Shown here: positions 1-8,097 of the stretch, piece after piece
Layout: each line of letters begins with the position of its first letter
Position numbering within the stretch: position 1 is the stretch's first letter
Assembly (NCBI GenBank): GCA_036270875.1
Contig: DATBBR010000050.1
Span: 1 to 64,000, forward strand
Length of the DNA stretch: 64,000 bases
Source of the DNA: Acidimicrobiales bacterium
GTDB lineage: Bacteria > Actinomycetota > Acidimicrobiia > Acidimicrobiales > AC-9
Direction of reading: 5' to 3'
Position numbers and translations under genes: made by a program
Notes under the pieces: model-generated
What the model was told of the DNA's origin: nothing
Seen by the model: the letters and a program-made list of their open reading frames with translations, nothing else
Database searches by the model: none

Positions 1-144
1 GCCGCCGAGCTGCTGGCCGAGCCCGCCCGCCTGGTGGGCGGCGGCGGGGGCAAGGGCCCCGAGCTGGCCCTGGCCGGCGGCCGGGACCCCGGGCGCATCG
101 ACGAGGCCCTGGCCCTGGTGCGTGCCAACCTCGGCCTGACATGA
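1..144 (+). CDS. alaS: Alanyl-tRNA synthetase, C-terminal end only (partial)
   Basis: Open at the left edge, so only the last 47 codons are present. The reading frame shows a glycine-rich stretch (VGGGGGKGPELALAGG) followed by a short helix, the typical end of the DHHA1 domain at the C terminus of AlaRS, the enzyme that charges tRNA-Ala. Its TGA (142-144) overlaps the ATG of ruvX at 141, so the two are translationally coupled. An alaS-ruvX-mltG-aroE order is common in actinobacteria, which supports the call despite the short fragment. Confidence 0.8.
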   Translation, partial: AAELLAEPARLVGGGGGKGPELALAGGRDPGRIDEALALVRANLGLT

Positions 145-596
145 GGGTCGTGGGTATCGATCTCGGTGAGCGGCGCGTCGGTGTCGCGGTCAGCGACAGT
201 GATGGCACCCTGGCGTCCCCATACGACGTGATCGAGCGCTCGGGCGACGTCAGCCGCGACCATGCCGAGATCGCGCGGATCGTCACCGAGGTGGGAGCGT
301 CCACGGTCGTCGTCGGGCTGCCACTGTCGCTCGACGGCAGCCTGGGGCCCGCCGCCCGGGAGGCGCGGACCGAGGCGGACCGGCTCGCCGACGTCGTCGG
401 TGTGCCAGTGGAGACCCACGACGAGCGGTTGACCTCGGTCAGCGCCGGGCGCTCCCTTGCGCAGTCGGGTCTGCGGCGCGCAGGCCGTCGCCAAGCCCGG
501 CGGGGCTCGGTCGACAAGGTCGCGGCCGCCATCATGTTGCAGTCATGGCTCGACAGCCACGTGCGCCGGGGCGCGCCCCGGACTGGCGATGAGTGA
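141..596 (+). CDS. ruvX: RuvX/YqgF-type Holliday junction resolvase-like protein
   Basis: 151 aa, the usual family length. An RNase H-like fold is indicated by the N-terminal GIDLGERRVGVAVSD motif with the first catalytic Asp, a central VVGLPLSLDGS segment and DERLTSV near residue 95. The family (YqgF, putative pre-16S rRNA nuclease) is implicated in 16S rRNA 5' processing and possibly recombination; which applies here cannot be told from sequence. The ATG overlaps the alaS stop, and the 3' end overlaps mltG by 8 bp, so this is a coupled operon. Confidence 0.93.
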   Translation: MRVVGIDLGERRVGVAVSDSDGTLASPYDVIERSGDVSRDHAEIARIVTEVGASTVVVGLPLSLDGSLGPAAREARTEADRLADVVGVPVETHDERLTSVSAGRSLAQSGLRRAGRRQARRGSVDKVAAAIMLQSWLDSHVRRGAPRTGDE

Positions 597-1779
597 CCGC
601 GGGGCCTCCCGCCGAACGGGGGATCCCGTCGAGGGTCGACCATCTACCGCCAATGACTGGCGTCAGGCACCTCGGCGCGCGTCATACCCCGAGGACGATG
701 GGGGCGTCGTGGCGACCGAAGTCGACGACGACGGCGCCGCGCCGGAGTGGGTGCGGCGGCGCCGAAAGCTCTCGTTCACTCAACGGGTCGTGCTCGCTGG
801 CGTGGCTGGCGTCGTCGTGCTGGTGGCGGCGGCGGCGGTCTGGATCGACTTCCAGGTCAACCCGCCCGGCGGCCCCGGACGGACCGTCACGGTCAATCTG
901 CCCGCCGGCAGCTCGTACTCCGCGGCCGCCGACATCCTGGGCCGCAACGGCGTGATCGGGTCTCCGACGCTGTTTCGCCTCTACGTGCGGATCCATGGAG
1001 CGGGCACCGTGCAGGCCGGCAGCTACGCGCTCCGTCGAGACGACTCCTACGGCAACGTCGTGGGTGCCCTCGGGCGGGGGCCGACTGCCGATCGGGTGAC
1101 GATCCCGAGCGGCGCCACCCTGGCCGAGGTGGCTGCGAGAGTCGGGCGACTTCCGGGCCACACGGCGGCGGGCTTCCTGGCCGCGGCCAACAGCGGCCGG
1201 GTCCGCTCGGCCTTCGCGCCCCCCGGCACCACGAGCCTGGAGGGGCTGATCCAACCGGCCTCGTACTCGTTCAACCCCAATGCTGACGACCTCACCATCC
1301 TCGGCCAGATGGTGCGCGCCTTCGACAGCAAGGCCAACGCCATGGGGATCGCCCAGCAGGCAGCCCAGATCAAGGTGACGCCGTACCAGGCCCTCATCGT
1401 GGCGTCGATCGTCGAGCGGGAAGCCAAGGTCCCGCTCGACCAGGGCCGGGTGGCACAGGTCGTCTACAACCGACTGGCCAAGGGGATGCCCCTCCAGCTC
1501 GACTCCACCGTGATCTACGCGCTCGGCGGGAACGTCACCACGTTGACCAAGCCTGACTTCAGCATCGCCTCGCCCTACAACACCTACCGGGTCCCGGGCC
1601 TGCCGCCGACGCCGATCGCGAACCCTTCGGATGCCTCCCTGGTGGCGGCGCTCAACCCCACGCCCGGGCCATGGCTGTACTTCGTCGTGATCGCACCCGA
1701 CGGGACGGAGGCTTTCTCGACGACCCTCGCCGAGCAGAACGCCAACATCGCCTTGGCCCGCCAGCGCGGCCTGGGTTGA
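589..1779 (+). CDS. mltG: Endolytic murein transglycosylase MltG (YceG-like)
   Basis: 396 aa from the ATG at 589, which overlaps the ruvX stop; the frame stays open upstream but that part lies inside ruvX. Layout: polar cytoplasmic N terminus (about 60 aa), one membrane helix near residues 65-85, then the extracytoplasmic YceG domain. The catalytic glutamate is recognisable as E276 in ASIVEREA, followed by VVYNRL and LQLDSTVIYALG. MltG cleaves nascent peptidoglycan strands and is thought to end glycan polymerisation. It fits with the two SEDS polymerases found nearby. Confidence 0.95.
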   Translation: MSDRGASRRTGDPVEGRPSTANDWRQAPRRASYPEDDGGVVATEVDDDGAAPEWVRRRRKLSFTQRVVLAGVAGVVVLVAAAAVWIDFQVNPPGGPGRTVTVNLPAGSSYSAAADILGRNGVIGSPTLFRLYVRIHGAGTVQAGSYALRRDDSYGNVVGALGRGPTADRVTIPSGATLAEVAARVGRLPGHTAAGFLAAANSGRVRSAFAPPGTTSLEGLIQPASYSFNPNADDLTILGQMVRAFDSKANAMGIAQQAAQIKVTPYQALIVASIVEREAKVPLDQGRVAQVVYNRLAKGMPLQLDSTVIYALGGNVTTLTKPDFSIASPYNTYRVPGLPPTPIANPSDASLVAALNPTPGPWLYFVVIAPDGTEAFSTTLAEQNANIALARQRGLG

Positions 1780-1784
1780 CGAAC

Positions 1785-2651
1785 GTGGCGTGGCCAACCG
1801 GTGCCACCCGCCTGGCGGGGGTGATCGGCGATCCGGTGCGTCACTCGCTCTCGCCTGCCCTGCACAACGCCGCGTTCTCGGCGCTCGGCCTCGACTGGGC
1901 CTACGTGGCCTTCCCGGTCCCGGCCGGTCGGGCGCGGGAGGCCCTCGTCGGCGCCGCCGCGCTGGGCATCGACGGTCTCTCCGTGACCATGCCGCACAAG
2001 AGCGTGGTGGCGGCGGCGCTGGGCCGTTGCTCACCGACCGCCACGACCCTCGGCGCCGTCAACACCGTGGTTCGCCAGCACGACGAGCTGATCGGGGAGA
2101 ACACGGACGGACAGGGCTTCATCGATGCGCTCCGGTCGGAGCCGGGCTTCGAACCCTCAGGGCGACGCTGCCTGGTGATCGGCGCCGGGGGAGCGGCCAG
2201 GGCCGTGGTGCTGGCGCTCGCCCAGGCAGGGGCGGCCGAGGTGGTGGTGGTGAACCGCACGCTGGACCGCGGTCGAGCGGCGGCTGCCCTGGCGGGCGCG
2301 ATTGGACGGACCGGGCAGGCGGCGGAGATCGGCGACATGGATCTCGTGGTGCACGCCACGCCAGTGGGGATGACGGCGGGGTCCACGTCGATCGGGGATT
2401 CCGCTCATCGCCCACTGCTCGTGGAGCCGGACCGGCTCGGCGCCGGCCAGGTCCTCGTCGACCTGGTGTACCAGCCAGCGACGACCGCGCTGATGGAGGC
2501 GGCGCACCGACGGGGGGCCACCGCGGTCAACGGCGTGGGCATGCTCGTGCACCAGGCCGCCCTCGCCTTCGAGCTCTGGACCGGCGAGGGCGCTCCCCTG
2601 GAGGTGATGCGCACCGCCGCCACCGAGGTGCTGCAGTCGAGAGGCGCGTAA
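1785..2651 (+). CDS. aroE: Shikimate dehydrogenase
   Basis: 288 aa from GTG 1785; a TTG at 1776 overlapping the mltG stop is an alternative. NADPH-dependent reduction of 3-dehydroshikimate to shikimate in the chorismate pathway, which feeds the trp genes at 34-44 kb. Seen: shikimate-binding SLSPALHN, catalytic Lys in VTMPHK, GENTDGQGF, the nucleotide-binding GAGGAARAV and NRT motif (NADPH preference), and a C-terminal GVGMLVHQAALAFELWTG. Length is normal (family about 270-290). Last gene of the alaS-ruvX-mltG-aroE unit; convergent with the mechanosensitive channel 64 bp downstream. Confidence 0.95.
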   Translation: MAWPTGATRLAGVIGDPVRHSLSPALHNAAFSALGLDWAYVAFPVPAGRAREALVGAAALGIDGLSVTMPHKSVVAAALGRCSPTATTLGAVNTVVRQHDELIGENTDGQGFIDALRSEPGFEPSGRRCLVIGAGGAARAVVLALAQAGAAEVVVVNRTLDRGRAAAALAGAIGRTGQAAEIGDMDLVVHATPVGMTAGSTSIGDSAHRPLLVEPDRLGAGQVLVDLVYQPATTALMEAAHRRGATAVNGVGMLVHQAALAFELWTGEGAPLEVMRTAATEVLQSRGA

Positions 2652-2715
2652 GCGGTGCCGTCGTGCTCCACCGCGCTTGCTCGCCGTCGGGTTGCCTTCG
2701 TTCGCGATGACGGAG

Positions 2716-3630
2716 CTAGCCGTCGGGAACGTGGACGACGCCTTCGCGCTGCAGGCGGGCGCTGATGCGACCCCGCATGACCCGGGCGATGGTGTCCTTC
2801 TGTGAGGTCGTGGTCCGCACCACGAGCCGGATGGTGATCGACTCATGGTCCATCGAGTCGACACCCCAGACCTCGGGGGGGCCCAGGCACATCGACGACC
2901 ACGCCGGGTCCGACGCCACCGCGGCTCCTTCGTCGGCGATCACCTCGGTGGCCCGATCGACGTCGGTCCCGTAGGGCACGACGATGTCGACCAGGGCGCG
3001 GGCCCATTGGATCGACGTGTTGCCGACCCGTCGGATCTCGCCGTTGGGCAGATACCAGACGGTGCCATCGACCGACCGAAGCCGTGTGACCCGAAGACTG
3101 ACCTCCTCGACCGTCCCCTTGGTGTCACCCACGGCGATGGCATCACCAACGCCGTACTGGTCCTCGGCGATGATGAAGAAGCCGGAGAGGAAGTCGCGCA
3201 CCAGGCTCTGGGCGCCGAACCCCAGGGCGGCGCCGATGACGGTAGCCCCGGCGAGGATGGGCGTGAGATTGATCCCGAGCACACCGAGGATGGTGAGGCC
3301 GGCGATGACCCAGACCACGACACGCCAGAGGCTGGCGACCAGGGCACCGATCGTCTCGACCCGGAGCGAGGCCCGAGGCGAGAGCGACTCGAGTCGGGTG
3401 CGGGTGCTGAGCGAGCGCAGCATTCGCTTCGCGACCCTGGCGCCGAGCCGGGACGCCAGCCAGGCGACGACGAGGATGAGGATGATCTCGAGGGGGCGGA
3501 CGACGATGAACTGGACGGTGCGGGCCAGGAACTCGCTGGCTCCGTATTGGCGGAGGAGGTCATGGATGTAGCCCGTGTCGTTCTGACCGCTGATCAGGGG
3601 TGTGGTTGCAGCGAAGATCACGCCTGGCAT
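2716..3630 (-). CDS. MscS-family small-conductance mechanosensitive channel
   Basis: 304 aa integral membrane protein. Three hydrophobic segments (about residues 40-62, 100-122, 128-150) precede the family signature in the pore helix and beta domain: GAALGFGAQSLVRDFLSGF, then VGDTKGTVEEVSLRVTRLRS and WYLPNGEI. It would open on membrane tension to release solutes under hypo-osmotic shock. The ATG has an AAGG Shine-Dalgarno directly upstream. The 169-bp gap to the divergent rodA gene contains two GC-rich inverted repeats (near 3701-3719 and 3724-3744) of unknown role. Confidence 0.93.
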   Translation of the reverse strand: MPGVIFAATTPLISGQNDTGYIHDLLRQYGASEFLARTVQFIVVRPLEIILILVVAWLASRLGARVAKRMLRSLSTRTRLESLSPRASLRVETIGALVASLWRVVVWVIAGLTILGVLGINLTPILAGATVIGAALGFGAQSLVRDFLSGFFIIAEDQYGVGDAIAVGDTKGTVEEVSLRVTRLRSVDGTVWYLPNGEIRRVGNTSIQWARALVDIVVPYGTDVDRATEVIADEGAAVASDPAWSSMCLGPPEVWGVDSMDHESITIRLVVRTTTSQKDTIARVMRGRISARLQREGVVHVPDG

Positions 3631-3799
3631 CCTTGCCGACCGAGCCCGGCCCCAGGTTCACAGGCCGGCGGGAAACGGGTCGAACCTCTGGAGGCGGGTA
3701 GCCCGAGCGGCGGGCTCGGACCAGGGGTGGCTTGCGCCGCCACCGGGGCTCATTCAGAATCGATGCGGCCACGATAGCGGCGGTCGTGGCGAGGAGGTG

Positions 3800-4996
3800 A
3801 TGGTGGCTCTACGCGTCCTGGACCAACCGACCCGGGCTCGGAGCCGCACGTCGATGTTCCAGCACGTCGATGTGGTGCTGGCGTTCGCCACGTTGGCCGT
3901 GGCGGCCATGGGCGTGGTGATGGTCTACTCGGCGACCCGAGGCAAGCTGGAGCTCGCCGGCGCCGACCCCCGCTTCTATCTGAAGAAGCAGCTGCTCTAC
4001 GCCATCATCGGCTTGGCGGTCATGGTCGTCGTGATGTTGATCGACTACCACCAGTTCGAGATCCTGGGCGTTTTCGCCTACGGCGCCGTCCTGCTGGGTC
4101 TGCTGGCGGTGCTGAGCCCGCTCGGGAGCAGCGCCCGCGGGTCCCAGCGATGGTTCCAGGTGGGCTCGTTCCAGCTCCAGCCCTCGGCCTTCGCCTCCCT
4201 CGCCCTCATCCTGGCCATCGCCTCGTACCTGCGACGGCGCCAGGGCGCCATCATGCTCCGCCACGTCGTTGTCCTGCTGCTCATGGCGGGCATCCCGATC
4301 TTCCTGGTCTACAAGCAGCCGGACCTGGGGACCGCCATGGTCATGGCCGCGTCCCTGCTGGTCATGATGGTGGTGGCAGGCGTCAAGGGCCGCTATCTCG
4401 CCGCGCTCGGGTTGCTGGCCGTGCTCGGCATCGTCGCCGTCGCCCAGCTCGGCGTGCTGAAGCAGTACCAGGTCGATCGGCTCACCTCCTTCGTGCACCA
4501 GACGCCAGCCGGGCAGACGACGCCGGCTGCCCAGGGCAGCGCCAGCTCCAACAACCAGAGCCAGCAGTCCACCTACAACCTGGCCCAGTCCAAGATCGCC
4601 ATCGGCTCGGGGGGCACCACCGGCAAGGGACTGTTCAACGGCTCCCAGACGAACCTCAACTACGTTCCCGAGCAGCAGACCGACTTCATCTTCACTGCGG
4701 TCGGCGAGCAGCTGGGCTTCCTCGGGGCCGCCTCCCTGCTGGCGCTGTTCGGGATCATCATCTGGCGGGTCCTGCGAGCTGCCCAGACGGCGCGGGACAC
4801 ATTCGGCACGCTGCTGTGCGGGGGAGTGCTCGGCCTCATCGGGCTCTCGGTGTTCCAGAATGCCGGCATGACGATGGGCATCATGCCCATCACCGGTATT
4901 CCGCTGCCTTTCATGAGCTATGGCGGGTCAGCGACCATCGCCTTCTTCGCCGCCATCGGGATCGTGCTCAACGTGGGCATGCGGCGATTCCGCTGA
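3800..4996 (+). CDS. rodA: SEDS-family glycan polymerase, RodA-like
   Basis: 398 aa polytopic membrane protein (about 10 helices) of the FtsW/RodA/SpoVE family, which polymerises lipid II with a partner class B PBP. Seen: VMVYSATRG at the first helix, GSSARGSQRWF, YKQPDLGTAMV (contains the conserved Asp), the periplasmic loop ending in EQQTDFIFTAVGEQLGFLG, and PFMSYGGSA near the C terminus. A GAGGAGG Shine-Dalgarno at 3791-3797 fits GTG 3803 (5-nt spacing) at least as well as ATG 3800. The large loop is Gln/Ser/Asn-rich. A second SEDS gene lies 800 bp downstream on the other strand. Confidence 0.9.
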   Translation: MVALRVLDQPTRARSRTSMFQHVDVVLAFATLAVAAMGVVMVYSATRGKLELAGADPRFYLKKQLLYAIIGLAVMVVVMLIDYHQFEILGVFAYGAVLLGLLAVLSPLGSSARGSQRWFQVGSFQLQPSAFASLALILAIASYLRRRQGAIMLRHVVVLLLMAGIPIFLVYKQPDLGTAMVMAASLLVMMVVAGVKGRYLAALGLLAVLGIVAVAQLGVLKQYQVDRLTSFVHQTPAGQTTPAAQGSASSNNQSQQSTYNLAQSKIAIGSGGTTGKGLFNGSQTNLNYVPEQQTDFIFTAVGEQLGFLGAASLLALFGIIIWRVLRAAQTARDTFGTLLCGGVLGLIGLSVFQNAGMTMGIMPITGIPLPFMSYGGSATIAFFAAIGIVLNVGMRRFR

Positions 4997-5004
4997 GGGC
5001 GTCG

Positions 5005-5763
5005 ATGTCGGGCGACGGGGGAGCCGGCCCCACCCCGTCCCTCGAGGGCCGGGCCGACGACTCTGTGGCTCCCTCCGAGGCCCGGGGCGAGGGCCACCGG
5101 GCCCGGCCTCCGGGAGAGCCAGACCAAGCCCCGGCAACGCCCGGCGAGGCCACGTTCGGGCCCGCCGAGGGCCCCGGCGGGCCGGAGGGCCGGGCCGACG
5201 TTCCCGGCCAGGTCTCCAGCGAGGGCCACACCAGCGACGGCGACACCAGCGAGGGCCACACCGGCGAGGGCGACACCGGCGAGGGCCACACCGACGAGGG
5301 CGAAACCGACGAGGGCGACACCGACGAGGGAGCGGGCGAGCCGGAGGCGATGCGCCAGGCGGCCTTCATGGGCGTCGCCCTGGAGCTGCCCAGCGTCCAC
5401 CCCTCTGTCGTGCTGCGAGAGATCGACGCGCCAATGCGGGAGCTGCGGGTGACGATCGCGCAGCCCGAGGGCGTCGCCATCGCTTACGCCTGGCGGGGCA
5501 TCGCCACGCCGCGACCGCTCACCCACGACCTGCTCACCACCATCCTCCAGCGCTTCGGCCTCCAGGTCGACGCGGTGCGGATCACCGGGGTGGACGGCCC
5601 GGTCTTCCACGCCGAGCTGGCCCTCTCCGGCCCGAGCGGATCGCACATGGTGCAGTGCCGACCGTCGGACGCGCTCGCCCTCGCGCTCCGCCAGCCGCTG
5701 CCGGTCCCGATCATGGTGGCCGAGGAGGTCCTGGTGGCGGCGGGCCGCTCTCCGGGCGCCTGA
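5005..5763 (+). CDS. DUF151 / bifunctional nuclease-like protein with a repetitive acidic N-terminal extension
   Basis: 252 aa. The C-terminal part (about residues 115-250) matches the bifunctional nuclease (BFN, DUF151) fold seen in many actinobacteria: ELPSVHPSVVLREID, then HDLLTTILQRFG and the hallmark CRPSDALALALR. The N-terminal 115 residues are unlike the family: Pro/Gly/Glu-rich and containing a pentapeptide tandem repeat (listed separately). It starts 9 bp after rodA and is probably co-transcribed. Biochemical function in bacteria is uncertain, and nuclease activity should not be assumed. Confidence 0.85.
   Translation: MSGDGGAGPTPSLEGRADDSVAPSEARGEGHRARPPGEPDQAPATPGEATFGPAEGPGGPEGRADVPGQVSSEGHTSDGDTSEGHTGEGDTGEGHTDEGETDEGDTDEGAGEPEAMRQAAFMGVALELPSVHPSVVLREIDAPMRELRVTIAQPEGVAIAYAWRGIATPRPLTHDLLTTILQRFGLQVDAVRITGVDGPVFHAELALSGPSGSHMVQCRPSDALALALRQPLPVPIMVAEEVLVAAGRSPGA
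5218..5331 (+). repeat. 15-bp tandem repeat, about 7.6 units, in frame in the DUF151 gene
   Basis: Units start at 5218, 5233, 5248, 5263, 5278, 5293, 5308 and a partial one at 5323. Each encodes a variant of x-[ED]-G-[HDE]-T (SEGHT, SDGDT, SEGHT, GEGDT, GEGHT, DEGET, DEGDT, DEG). The codons GGC, ACC and GAG/GAC are nearly fixed. The repeat count is probably variable between strains. Confidence 0.95.
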
Positions 5764-5799
5764 CCCCGCTCCTGACCCGCGAGCCCGAGCAGCCGTCAG

Positions 5800-7131
5800 T
5801 CAGCCAGCAGCCACCGCCACCCGCTCGGCGTCGGGCGGCACGGCCTGCTGGACGTTCTCGTCCGACACCCGGATCAGAAGCGCGATGAGCACGTAGTTGG
5901 CGAGGAGCGAGGACCCCCCGTAGGCGACGAACGGCAGGGTCACGCCCGTGAGGGGGAGCAGCCGCACCACCCCTGCCATGATGAAGAAAGCCTGGAAGCC
6001 GATGGCCGCGGCGATGCCGGCGGCCAGCAGCTTGGCGAACTCGGACTTGGCCACGAGGGCGGTCCGCAGGGACGCCCCGACCAGCAGCAGGAAGGCCATG
6101 ACGATCCCGACCGTGCCGAGGAGGCCGGTCTCCTCCCCGATGGCGGCGAAGATGAAGTCGCTGGTGGCGACGGGGATGAGCCCGGGGTGGCCCAGCCCCA
6201 GCCCCGAGCCGGCGAGGCCGCCGGAGCCGAGCGCGTACTGGCCCTGCACCACCTGGTAGCCGATCCCGTTTGCGTACTTCCAAGGGTCGAGCCACACGGC
6301 GATGCGGTCGTTGACGTGGCCGAAGAGGTGCGAGGCCCCGAAGGCGCCGATCACGAAGAGGATCGCACCCACGACGAGGTAGGTCATGCGCCCGGTCGCC
6401 ATCCACAGCATCGAGATGAAGAGGACGAAGATGAGCAGCGAGAAGCCCACGTCTCGTTCGGCCGTCATGACGAGCAGGGAGAAGCCCCACGCCAGGACCA
6501 CCGGGCCGAAGGGTCGTGGATCGGTGAACAGCCGGTTGCCAATGCGCACGGTCGGCAACGTGAGCAGCTCCCGCTTCTCCACGAAGTAGGACGCGAAGAA
6601 GATGATGAGGGCGATCTTGGCCAGCTCGACGGGCTGGAAGGTCACCGGCCCGAGCCGCACCCACAGCCGGGCGCCGTTGATGTTCTGGCCGATCTTGGGA
6701 GCCAGGGGCACGAGCAGCAGGGCCAACCCGGCGAACGCCACCAGGTACCGGTAGCGGGCCAGGTCGCGCGTGTGGCGCACGACGACCAGTGTGAGCACGT
6801 ACACGGCGACCCCGAGGCCCGTCCACACCGCCTGGAGGCCCGCCAGCTTGAAGTTGAGGCGGGCGATGACGACGTAGCCGAGCCCGTTGAGGAGCGCCGC
6901 GATCGGAAGGATCACCGGCGTGGCGTCGGGCACCATCCACCGGTTGGCAATGTGGGCGACCAGGGCGAGCCCGAAGATGACCCCGAGGAAGGGCCCCACG
7001 TTGGCGGGTATGGACGCGGTCTTGCCCAGGGAGGCCAGCACGTAGGCGAACCCGACGAACATGCCCCCGAGGATCAGCAACCCCAGTTCGGTCCGTCGCC
7101 TGGACGTGACCGCTCGGCGTCTCGGTCTCAC
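5800..7131 (-). CDS. SEDS-family FtsW/RodA/SpoVE protein (actinobacterial RodA-type)
   Basis: 443 aa, about 11-12 predicted membrane helices. Family marks: LPIAALLNGLGYVVIARLN (typical of the actinobacterial RodA paralogue), GARLWVRLGPVTFQPVE, then ERDVGFSLLIF (conserved Asp), GYQVVQGQYALGSGG, TSDFIFAAIGEETG and PFVAYGGSSLL. It probably pairs with a class B PBP encoded elsewhere in peptidoglycan synthesis. The GTG at 7131 has TAGGCT 9 nt upstream and no Shine-Dalgarno. Compared with the neighbouring rodA-like gene it is longer at the N terminus, so the two are diverged paralogues and not a recent duplication. Confidence 0.9.
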   Translation of the reverse strand: MRPRRRAVTSRRRTELGLLILGGMFVGFAYVLASLGKTASIPANVGPFLGVIFGLALVAHIANRWMVPDATPVILPIAALLNGLGYVVIARLNFKLAGLQAVWTGLGVAVYVLTLVVVRHTRDLARYRYLVAFAGLALLLVPLAPKIGQNINGARLWVRLGPVTFQPVELAKIALIIFFASYFVEKRELLTLPTVRIGNRLFTDPRPFGPVVLAWGFSLLVMTAERDVGFSLLIFVLFISMLWMATGRMTYLVVGAILFVIGAFGASHLFGHVNDRIAVWLDPWKYANGIGYQVVQGQYALGSGGLAGSGLGLGHPGLIPVATSDFIFAAIGEETGLLGTVGIVMAFLLLVGASLRTALVAKSEFAKLLAAGIAAAIGFQAFFIMAGVVRLLPLTGVTLPFVAYGGSSLLANYVLIALLIRVSDENVQQAVPPDAERVAVAAG

Positions 7132-7140
7132 CGGCAGGGG

Positions 7141-7146
7141 AGCCTA
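7141..7146 (-). promoter_or_regulatory. Candidate -10 (TAGGCT) of the SEDS gene starting at 7131
   Basis: Minus-strand TAGGCT ends 9 nt before the GTG start; a leaderless transcript is likely. Confidence 0.5.
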
Positions 7147-7177
7147 CTGCCCGGAGCGGGCCGGCCTTGAGCAGGGC

Positions 7178-8041
7178 TTACTCGAACGGCGGCTCGACCC
7201 ATCCCGGGAAGACCTCGGGCAGGTCGGCGCTGACGGTCATCCGAAATTGGGCTGGGCGCTTCTCGAGGAATGCGGCCACCCCCTCGTGCGCGTCCCCAGA
7301 TCGACCCATCTCGGCCATGGCGCGGGAGTCCATCCTGTGGGCCTCCATCGGATGGTCGGCGCAGAGCATCCGCCACAGCATCCGCCTGGCCAAGGCCACC
7401 GACACAGCCGAGGTGTCGTTGGAGATGCCGGCGGCCACGCGGCGGGCGGACGGGAGCAGGTCCTCGTGGGGCACCACCTCGCGCACGAGCCCGGCCACCG
7501 CAGCCTCGCCGGCCGGGAACACCCGCCCGCTGAGGACCCAGTCGAGCGCCCTGCTGATGCCCACCACACGGGGAAGGAACCAGCTCGAGCAGGCCTCGGG
7601 CACGACTCCCCGCCGAGTGAACACGAAGCCCATCCGTGCCCGCTCGGACGCCAGGCGCACGTCCATCGGTAGCGTCATCGTGAGGCCCACGCCCACCGCC
7701 GGCCCGTTGATGGCGGCGATGACGGGCTTGGTCGAGTTGAAGATGCGCAACGCGACGATGCCACCGCCGTCGCGAGGAGGCGGCGCTTCGCCGACGCGAC
7801 CGCTCGGCCCCCGGTTGTCGAAGGCCGTCGGCCCGGCCGACAGATCAGCACCGGCGCAGAAGGCGCGGCCACGGCCCGTGACGACGATGGCGCGCACCTC
7901 GTCATCGGCATCGGCGCGGTCGAACGCATCCAGCAGCTCGTGGAGCATCGTCACGGTGAAGGCGTTGAGGTGGTCGGGACGGTCCAATGTGATGGTCAGG
8001 ATCCGGTCATCGACCTCGTAGGCGATCTGCTCGTATCCCAT
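7178..8041 (-). CDS. Crotonase-family protein (enoyl-CoA hydratase/isomerase-like)
   Basis: 287 aa crotonase fold. Oxyanion-hole segments are present: GRAFCAGADLS and INGPAVGVGLTMTLPMD. The active-site region reads FVFTRRGVVPEACSSW, where hydratases carry the first catalytic Glu as PE-x-x-x-G; that Glu is replaced, and the second catalytic Glu aligns with an Asp (ALDWVLSG). The RRGVVPEA variant is widespread among actinobacterial crotonases of unclear chemistry, so isomerase or other acyl-CoA activity is as likely as hydration. AAGGAG lies 7 nt upstream of the ATG. It is divergent from ppk1. Confidence 0.85.
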   Translation of the reverse strand: MGYEQIAYEVDDRILTITLDRPDHLNAFTVTMLHELLDAFDRADADDEVRAIVVTGRGRAFCAGADLSAGPTAFDNRGPSGRVGEAPPPRDGGGIVALRIFNSTKPVIAAINGPAVGVGLTMTLPMDVRLASERARMGFVFTRRGVVPEACSSWFLPRVVGISRALDWVLSGRVFPAGEAAVAGLVREVVPHEDLLPSARRVAAGISNDTSAVSVALARRMLWRMLCADHPMEAHRMDSRAMAEMGRSGDAHEGVAAFLEKRPAQFRMTVSADLPEVFPGWVEPPFE

Positions 8042-8063
8042 CGCGTCGCTCCTTCGTGCGGGG

Positions 8064-8091
8064 CTGTCAGCGCCAGGGGCCGGGCTAACCT
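8064..8091 (+). promoter_or_regulatory. Candidate promoter of ppk1 (CTGTCA - 16 bp - TAACCT)
   Basis: TAACCT (8086-8091) lies 6 nt before the ATG at 8098 and a CTGTCA box is 16 bp upstream of it. The start codon has no Shine-Dalgarno, which fits a leaderless mRNA. Confidence 0.5.
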
Positions 8092-8097
8092 TGGGCC

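Noticed and set aside
457..588. Longer MltG start at 457
   Set aside because: It would overlap most of the ruvX C terminus; ATG 589 overlaps the stop by 8 bp and leads straight into the normal N-terminal tail.
3631..3799. Riboswitch or small RNA in the mscS-rodA gap
   Set aside because: Two GC-rich inverted repeats exist but match no known motif, and such hairpins are frequent at this GC content.
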